DNA of 7,073 nucleotides from Candidatus Aenigmatarchaeota archaeon (GTDB lineage: Archaea; Aenigmatarchaeota; Aenigmatarchaeia; QMZP01), in assembly GCA_016867675.1 (NCBI GenBank), contig VGIZ01000026.1:1-7073 (forward strand), written 5' to 3'. Positions 1 through 4,139 of this stretch are shown here, piece after piece (position 1 is the stretch's first letter; each line of letters opens with the position of its first letter). The notes beneath the pieces were generated by a model. It worked only from the letters and a program-made list of their open reading frames with translations, was not told where the DNA came from and did not search any database. Both the position numbers and the translations under genes were made by a program.

Positions 1-1983
1 GCCGTAGGTGAAGGGCTGCTCCTTCCCGCCGACTATCGCCTTCTGCTTCTTCAGGTCCTCGGGCGGGACAAGGTCGAATGTGATGTTCGAAAATGGGTAT
101 TGCGAGTTGCCGCTGATGAAGACCTTGCCGTTCCTCCTGACGACAACAGTGCCGTTTGCCGTCGTCGGGCACCAGACCATGCCGTCGTAGTCAACTTCAT
201 TGATTTCATCAACCTGCGTGCATGGGTGCTTTATCACCCTCACGACATACATGCCGTTCTTGTTCTTCAGCAACGTGCTGCCCCAGCCCGCCTTGGCAAT
301 CATCTCCTGCATCATGTCCGCGTCTTCCTTCTTCTTGGTGTAAATCTTGTTCTCAGGCGCCCAGCCATCCGCCTTCATGTAGGTGTCAATGAAAGACCTT
401 GACAGCCCTGTCGAGATGTCGCCCAGCATCCTTGGTATTGTCTTGCTGTAGCTTGGGAAGAACTGGCTGTAGATGCTCCTTGACTCAGGCCTGTTCAGCC
501 TGAATCGTATGCAGTCCCTCCTGCCCGTGAAACCCGAGAGTTTCATGCTTTCGTCGAACGGGATGCTCATCCTGCCAAGTATGCCGCGGATTTCTTCGCA
601 GTTGTCGGGATTTACCTCGGCCGACTGGTGTATGGCTATCCTCTCATCTTCGCAGAGGCTGCCTTCAGATACGATCCACGAAAGAAGTTTCACTTTGTCT
701 TCACTCATATCCGCGCCGTCAAAATTGCCGCCCAGCGGTATGAGCGGTATCTTCGTCTTCAGCTTCGACGCCTCTTCGAATACGTATTTTGAAGGCGAGA
801 TGCCCTCCTGGTAATTATGTATCCTGCGCAGCACCCTGTGGTTCGGCGTGACAAGCTGGTCCGTGATGCGGTTCTTCAGGTTCACCATCTTGCCTGCGTA
901 GCGGTCTTTTGTCATCTTCAGCACAGGCAGGTATTCTATCTTTTCCGTTTTCGGGTTGAACGTGGCTATCACGTCCCCGACGTTCAGGCCGAGCCCGCTC
1001 CTCCAGCCGTCCTTGGTCAGGATTTCCGTGTCGTCGCTGAAGCAGCCCCACCTGCTCGGGATGTTCAGCGAGAACACGAGCTGCTGCATGGCCTGCTTGA
1101 CCTCCTTGAATGAGAGGTCGTCAGCCCTGATGAACGGCGCGAGCAGCGTGTCGACGGAGCTGAACGCCTGCGCGCCCGCAAACTCCATCTGCAGGCAGCC
1201 AATGTAATTGACCATCTGGTGGATGACCGTGCTCAGGTGCTTGGCGGGCTTGCACTCGGTCTTGTTCCTGACCCCGCCGAAGCCCATCACAAGGAGGTTC
1301 TTGAGCGAATGGCCGCAGCAGTAGCCGATGACCCCGTGCGAGAGGTCGTGTATGTGGAAGTAGCCCTTCTTGTGTGCCTCCGCTATCTCGGGTGTGTACA
1401 TCTGGTTGAGGTTGTAGTATGACATCACCTTGCCCGCCGTGTGCAGCAGCAGACCTGAAAAGGAGAAAGCCTCGTTGCTGTTCTCCTTGACGCGCCAGTC
1501 GGTCTGGTCAAGGTATTCGCCGATGGTGTTGACCACGTCCACCATGACAGACTTGGTCTCGCGCAGCTTCTTGTGCTGCTCGCGGTAGAGGATGTATGCC
1601 TTTGCCGTCTTGTAGTGCCCGCCCTCCACCAGCGTCTTCTCCACGATGTCCTGTATCTGCTCAACGGTCGGGATTGTGACCCCGCCAAACTTCTCCTCAA
1701 GCTTCTCAACGACCTTGTCTGCGAGGTGCTCCGCTGTCTCCTTGTCCTGGCCGCCCACTGACTGCGCCGCTGCCCAGATGGCTGCGGCTATCTTCTCCCT
1801 GTCAAAGTCTGCCGCGGAGCCGTCCCGCTTTATGACCTTGGTCAGCAGGCCCTCGGGCTTCTCGTAGGTGGTGAAGCGTTTGTTGCACTTGGTGCACTCG
1901 CGGCGCCTCCTGTTCCTGCCGTCATCCGCCAGCCTCTTGTCAGTGACCTTGGTTTCCTCATGGCCGCAGAATGGACAATTCAC
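1..1983 (-). CDS. nrdD: Anaerobic (class III) ribonucleoside-triphosphate reductase with N-terminal NrdR-like domain and intein; 3' end beyond window
   Basis: NrdD makes deoxyribonucleoside triphosphates by glycyl-radical chemistry in the cytoplasm. The frame is open from a GTG at 1983 to the left edge (661 codons seen). Residues 1-42 form an NrdR-type zinc ribbon: Cys3, Cys6, Cys30, Cys33, an RRRR run at 25-28 and RFTTYE at 36-41. Residues 46-140 are an ATP-cone (KRDG, FDREKI, ending AYILYREQH). The catalytic part follows: WRVKENSNEAFSFSGLLLH, FHIHDL, a Cys222-Cys223 pair in the position of the conserved active-site cysteine, AGAQAF at 269-274 and NIPSRWG ending at 313. An intein occupies 314-626. 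The protein then resumes with SQYPFSNITFD. The tip cysteine and the C-terminal glycyl-radical site lie outside the window, as does any activase gene (nrdG). GTG is chosen because the zinc ribbon begins there exactly as in NrdR proteins; a stop lies in frame upstream at 2017-2019. Family assignment is firm; the role of the NrdR-like part is inference. Confidence 0.95.
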   Translation of the reverse strand, partial: MNCPFCGHEETKVTDKRLADDGRNRRRRECTKCNKRFTTYEKPEGLLTKVIKRDGSAADFDREKIAAAIWAAAQSVGGQDKETAEHLADKVVEKLEEKFGGVTIPTVEQIQDIVEKTLVEGGHYKTAKAYILYREQHKKLRETKSVMVDVVNTIGEYLDQTDWRVKENSNEAFSFSGLLLHTAGKVMSYYNLNQMYTPEIAEAHKKGYFHIHDLSHGVIGYCCGHSLKNLLVMGFGGVRNKTECKPAKHLSTVIHQMVNYIGCLQMEFAGAQAFSSVDTLLAPFIRADDLSFKEVKQAMQQLVFSLNIPSRWGCFSDDTEILTKDGWRSGLGLNVGDVIATFNPKTEKIEYLPVLKMTKDRYAGKMVNLKNRITDQLVTPNHRVLRRIHNYQEGISPSKYVFEEASKLKTKIPLIPLGGNFDGADMSEDKVKLLSWIVSEGSLCEDERIAIHQSAEVNPDNCEEIRGILGRMSIPFDESMKLSGFTGRRDCIRFRLNRPESRSIYSQFFPSYSKTIPRMLGDISTGLSRSFIDTYMKADGWAPENKIYTKKKEDADMMQEMIAKAGWGSTLLKNKNGMYVVRVIKHPCTQVDEINEVDYDGMVWCPTTANGTVVVRRNGKVFISGNSQYPFSNITFDLVPPEDLKKQKAIVGGKEQPFTYG
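106..1044 (-). mobile_element. Intein with LAGLIDADG homing endonuclease domain, inside nrdD
   Basis: This 313-residue in-frame insertion splits the NrdD motif SRWG/SQYPFSN; removing it restores a normal reductase sequence. Splicing block A starts with Cys1 (CFSDDTEILTKDGW). Block B holds TPNH at intein residues 66-69 (838-849). Two endonuclease motifs are present: LLSWIVSEG at residues 120-128 (661-687) and FIDTYMKADG at 218-227 (364-393). Both keep the acidic residue expected to bind metal, so the nuclease may be active. The C-terminal blocks read VDYDGMVWCP, then RRNGKVFISGN, followed by Ser+1. The penultimate residue is Gly rather than the usual His. Hand counts of G/C at codon third positions give 81 of 120 codons in the endonuclease part (481-840), against 91 of 100 in the adjacent N-extein (1081-1380), which fits a horizontally acquired nuclease. 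Inteins in archaeal NrdD are known, for example in Methanocaldococcus jannaschii. Confidence 0.95.
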
Positions 1984-2003
1984 AATCCCACCCAAACCCC
2001 TGA

Positions 2004-2011
2004 ATTTTAAG
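2004..2011 (-). promoter_or_regulatory. Candidate proximal TATA box of nrdD
   Basis: The octamer CTTAAAAT is centred 24.5 bases before the first base of the GTG start. This is the same distance as the TATA-like box of the propeller gene, and it would give a leaderless message beginning at or near the start codon. It is a weaker match to archaeal TATA boxes than the element at 2176-2183, so both may be used. Confidence 0.45.
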
Positions 2012-2084
2012 CCTTTTCAGCCCGGTTTTCGAGCCTCTCACGCCTAAATGCGCTGTTTTTGGCGTATTCACCACTGCTGGATAA

Positions 2085-2132
2085 ATACCAGATGTTGTGT
2101 CACCCTCCCGGGATAACCACAACCCCTTGTGG
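2085..2132 (-). promoter_or_regulatory. Possible tandem NrdR-box-like operator upstream of nrdD
   Basis: On the minus strand, CCACAAGGGGTTGTGG (2132-2117) is a palindrome with CACAA...TTGTG arms, and ACACAACATCTGGTAT (2100-2085) matches 12 of 16 positions of the bacterial NrdR-box consensus ACACWATATWTWGTGT. The palindrome matches 10 of 16. The two sites are separated by 16 bp, 32 bp start to start. NrdR boxes are typically paired about three helical turns apart. Because the downstream gene carries an NrdR-like DNA-binding domain, autoregulation is conceivable. The matches are imperfect and could be chance. Confidence 0.3.
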
Positions 2133-2175
2133 GTAATGCGGTCTTCCGGAGTATTTTACCTATTGTCCAAACCTC

Positions 2176-2183
2176 TTTATAAG
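2176..2183 (-). promoter_or_regulatory. Candidate upstream TATA box in the HIT-nrdD gap
   Basis: CTTATAAA is a close match to the archaeal TATA consensus. Initiation about 25 bases downstream would place a start near 2155, giving either a roughly 170-base leader for nrdD or a separate small RNA. The paired operator-like elements at 2085-2132 would lie just downstream of that start. No experimental support is available from sequence alone. Confidence 0.4.
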
Positions 2184-2251
2184 CCTTGTCGTATGGCATC
2201 GCATGTTTTGAGATGGTGATGTTAAAGTGGTTGTTTTGCGCGTGCTGGTTT

Positions 2252-2274
2252 TGCCTGAGAAGGGTTCTCAGGCA
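2252..2274 (-). terminator. Perfect 10-bp inverted repeat after the HIT gene (candidate 3' hairpin)
   Basis: TGCCTGAGAA and TTCTCAGGCA pair perfectly around a 3-base loop, beginning 10 bases after the HIT stop codon. It is placed like a transcript-end structure. No U-tract follows it on the minus strand (the next bases are AAAACC), so it does not look like a classical intrinsic terminator. It may stabilise or mark the 3' end of the HIT message. Confidence 0.45.
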
Positions 2275-2284
2275 CATGCATGTT

Positions 2285-2737
2285 TCATGGTTTCTTCAGC
2301 CTTTTTGCGAGTTCAGCCAGCTTTTTGTCGTCCGCGCGCCTGTAGTCGTGGGATGAGATGTAGCCCTCATATTTCTCAAAATATTTGTCCACACTTGAAT
2401 GAACCGGCTTCCATTCCTTCATTCTCGTGCCGTGCATGGGGAAAAGCTTGGTGTGAAGGTGGTCCACGCCGAAGCCCTCAAGGATCATGCCTGTCCTGCC
2501 GACGTCGTCAAGCTTCTTGTCAAGCAGCCTTGCGACTTTCTTGGAAGCAAGAATAAGCTCTTTCAATGTCTTGTCATCGGCGGCAAAGGCATAACTGGGA
2601 TGGTGCTTCTTGGTCGCAACAACAGTGAAGCCTTCTGTGTTCGGGAATATGGAAAGGAATGCGACGTGTTTCTCATCCTCCCATACCTTGTGGCACGGCG
2701 CTTCACCCCTCGCTATTTTGCAGAAGATGCAATCCAT
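2285..2737 (-). CDS. HIT-family nucleotide-binding protein (nucleotidyl hydrolase/transferase)
   Basis: HIT proteins cleave or transfer nucleoside monophosphates from dinucleoside polyphosphates or nucleotide adducts, in the cytoplasm. The 150-residue product opens with MDCIFCKIARGE, the usual N-terminal CxxC signature, and has the strand/helix pattern typical of the family. The active-site strand reads VDHLHTKLFPMHG (near residues 91-103), so the His triad is His-x-His-x-Lys: the central nucleophilic His is kept but the third His is replaced by Lys. I believe such variants form a known subgroup. I choose the ATG at 2737 because an SD-like GTGAT lies five bases upstream and because the family normally begins MDCIFC; alternative starts are the ATG at 2743 and the GTG at 2746. 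A TATA-like box at 2774-2781 predicts a short leader. The substrate cannot be told from sequence. Confidence 0.9.
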   Translation of the reverse strand: MDCIFCKIARGEAPCHKVWEDEKHVAFLSIFPNTEGFTVVATKKHHPSYAFAADDKTLKELILASKKVARLLDKKLDDVGRTGMILEGFGVDHLHTKLFPMHGTRMKEWKPVHSSVDKYFEKYEGYISSHDYRRADDKKLAELAKRLKKP

Positions 2738-2773
2738 AGGCATCACTCAGTATTCGAACCTTGTCTCGTTATA

Positions 2774-2781
2774 CATATAAG
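2774..2781 (-). promoter_or_regulatory. Candidate TATA box of the HIT gene
   Basis: CTTATATG, inside an A/T-rich run between the propeller stop codon and the HIT start, predicts initiation near 2752 and a leader of about 15 bases. That leader contains GAGTGAT, the SD-like site before the ATG at 2737. Unlike three other genes here, this message would have a leader. Confidence 0.45.
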
Positions 2782-2800
2782 TTTAAAGGATGTCGCCGCC

Positions 2801-4108
2801 TCAGAACTCCTTCTTCCTGATGTAGCTGCGCTTGCCTGAGCTGACGTAGTCTGTCTTGTCCTTCTTCATGTAGCTGCCCGAGAACTCGCCGTAGTCGGCG
2901 AACTCCGCTTCCTCCCTGTCCGCCTCTTTCCTCACCCCGTCCTCGGGGCGCCACACGAATTCAAGGGACTTCGTGCTGTCCATGCCTTCTATGTGTATGG
3001 GCGACTGGTAGCTCAGGGCTGTATGGAACTTCCAGATGAGCTTCCCTGTCGCCGCATCCAGGCAGTACGTGTTGCAGTCATAGGAGCCGACGTATATCCT
3101 GCCGCCATGGACGCAGGGCTCCTTGTGGATTAGGATGCCGCTGGTCGGGAACCTCCACAGCAGCCTGCCTGTCGCCGCGTCCAGCGCATAGAAGTTGTTG
3201 TCGCATGAGCCGAAAAACAGCACCCCCTTCCGGATGAACGGCCTCGACGACACAAGCTCGTTTGTCTTGAACCTCCAGAGCTCCTTGCCTGAGCAGCTGA
3301 CGGCGTAAAGGTTTCCGTCGCCCGAGCCGAAATATAGGACATCGTTCTCCAGATGGACAGGGCTGAACACGGTCCCGTTGGTGTGGAACCTCCAGAGCTC
3401 TTCGCCTGTGCCTGCTGAAACCGCGTAGAAGTTGCTGTCGCATGAGCCGAAGTACAGAACGTTGTCGCGAAAGGCCGGGGTGGATACCACCGGCGCCCTT
3501 GTCGCGAACTTCCAGAGCAGCCCTCCGTCCCCTGCGTCCAGCGCGTAGAGGTTCCTGTCATAGGAGCCGACATACACAACATTGTTATAGACAGCGGCGG
3601 TTCCCGAGACCGGGCCGCTGGCCGCGAACTTCCACAGGAGACTGCCGCCTGAAACTGCGTAGAAGTTCCTGTCCTCCGAGCCTATGTAAACCACGCCGCT
3701 GTGTATGCACGGCGTCGCGGCTATCTTGCCGCTTGTGCCGAACCTCCAGAGCAGCCTGCCTTCAAGCGAAAGCGCATACAGGTTGCCGTCGTAGCAGCCG
3801 AAGTATATGATGTCATCATAAATCCTGGGCGACGAGTACATCGGCCCGCCTGTTGCAAATCTCCAGACCTCCTTGCCTGTCTCCGCGTCAACAGCGTAGA
3901 AGTTCTCGTCAAATGCCCCGAAGTAGACAACGCCCCTGTGAAAGGCCGGAGTGGCTATCACGCTGCCGCCTATGTCGATGTTGAATTGCTGCGGCATCGC
4001 CGTGTTCCTTATGTGCTCAAGGACGCCTAGTATCTCGATGTTGCCGAACATGTCCTGTTCTATGCTGAAATTGACGTTTCCCGCGCCTTCCTGGACGTAC
4101 CTGTCCAT
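2801..4108 (-). CDS. Cytoplasmic eight-bladed PQQ-like beta-propeller protein, function unknown
   Basis: The 435-residue protein consists of about 45 N-terminal residues, eight blades (roughly 50-375) and a charged 60-residue tail rich in Lys, Glu, Tyr and Ser. Each blade carries the pattern [FIV]G-x-x-D-x-N-x-Y-[AC]-[LV] followed by L/V-W-[RK]-F. The Trp residues stand at 82, 121, 159, 199, 239, 278, 318 and 359, a period of 38-41 residues. This is the PQQ/Trp-docking repeat of quinoprotein-like propellers. No signal peptide or membrane segment is present, so I place it in the cytoplasm and doubt that it is a PQQ dehydrogenase. Some relatives act as scaffolds. Eight cysteines lie in or near blade loops. 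The ATG at 4108 has no SD but lies 24.5 bases after a TATA box, so translation is probably leaderless. Binding partner or ligand is unknown. Confidence 0.9.
   Translation of the reverse strand: MDRYVQEGAGNVNFSIEQDMFGNIEILGVLEHIRNTAMPQQFNIDIGGSVIATPAFHRGVVYFGAFDENFYAVDAETGKEVWRFATGGPMYSSPRIYDDIIYFGCYDGNLYALSLEGRLLWRFGTSGKIAATPCIHSGVVYIGSEDRNFYAVSGGSLLWKFAASGPVSGTAAVYNNVVYVGSYDRNLYALDAGDGGLLWKFATRAPVVSTPAFRDNVLYFGSCDSNFYAVSAGTGEELWRFHTNGTVFSPVHLENDVLYFGSGDGNLYAVSCSGKELWRFKTNELVSSRPFIRKGVLFFGSCDNNFYALDAATGRLLWRFPTSGILIHKEPCVHGGRIYVGSYDCNTYCLDAATGKLIWKFHTALSYQSPIHIEGMDSTKSLEFVWRPEDGVRKEADREEAEFADYGEFSGSYMKKDKTDYVSSGKRSYIRKKEF
3026..3928 (-). repeat. Eight tandem coding repeats of about 120 bp (propeller blades)
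   Basis: The blade repeats are also visible in the DNA. Positions 3426-3451 and 3189-3214 match at 25 of 26 bases (blades 5 and 7), and blades 4 and 8 share the run GTCATAGGAGCCGAC near 3557 and 3078. The Asn-x-Tyr position alternates Phe, Leu, Phe, Leu, Phe, Leu, Phe, Thr along the eight blades, which suggests growth by duplication of two-blade units. Confidence 0.85.
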
Positions 4109-4128
4109 GGGTTAGAATTGGAATTGTG

Positions 4129-4136
4129 CTATAAAA
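4129..4136 (-). promoter_or_regulatory. Candidate TATA box of the propeller gene
   Basis: TTTTATAG lies in the 31-bp gap right after the metG stop codon and is centred 24.5 bases before the propeller ATG. A leaderless message is expected; no SD is present before that ATG. It suggests the propeller gene has its own promoter rather than depending on metG transcription. The adjoining TTGTTTT could also serve as a short U-tract ending the metG transcript. Confidence 0.5.
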
Positions 4137-4139
4137 CAA

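Larger units (their letters stand above)
1984..2284 (-). promoter_or_regulatory. Intergenic region between the HIT gene and nrdD
   Basis: This 301-bp stretch holds no gene I can support. Going toward nrdD it contains a perfect hairpin just after the HIT stop (2252-2274), a consensus-like TATA octamer CTTATAAA (2176-2183), and a palindrome CCACAA-N4-TTGTGG (2117-2132). A second, similar 16-bp element lies at 2085-2100, overlapping an interrupted palindrome CTGG-N7-CCAG (2077-2091). Further on are an inverted repeat ACGCC/GGCGT (2040-2044 and 2061-2065) and a TATA-like CTTAAAAT next to the nrdD start. A 69-codon frame at 2068-2277 has no recognisable family and I treat it as chance. Confidence 0.6.

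Noticed and set aside
106..1044. Frameshift or gene break in nrdD
   Set aside because: The insertion keeps frame on both sides, contains all intein blocks and no stop codon, so it is an intein rather than a disruption.
817..1113. Plus-strand frames opposite the intein and nrdD
   Set aside because: The minus frame here is continuous NrdD and intein sequence without a stop from 1983 to 1; the plus frames are antisense by-products.
2068..2277. 69-codon minus-strand frame in the gap before nrdD
   Set aside because: It starts at the HIT hairpin, runs through a TATA-like box and palindromes, lacks an SD and matches no family I know.
1984..2284. tRNA gene or C/D-box guide RNA in the intergenic gap
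   Set aside because: A GGCTCGAAAACC stretch recalls a T-arm, but its arms do not pair and no acceptor stem was found; TGATG-like boxes occur without matching D boxes.
2399..2839. 146-codon open frame on the plus strand
   Set aside because: It lies antisense to the HIT gene and the end of the propeller gene, crosses the promoter between them, and shows no family signature.
3130..3582. 150-codon minus-strand frame within the propeller gene
   Set aside because: It is a shifted shadow of the repeat-rich propeller frame; its Ser/Thr/Arg-rich translation is what a G/C-rich shadow frame gives.
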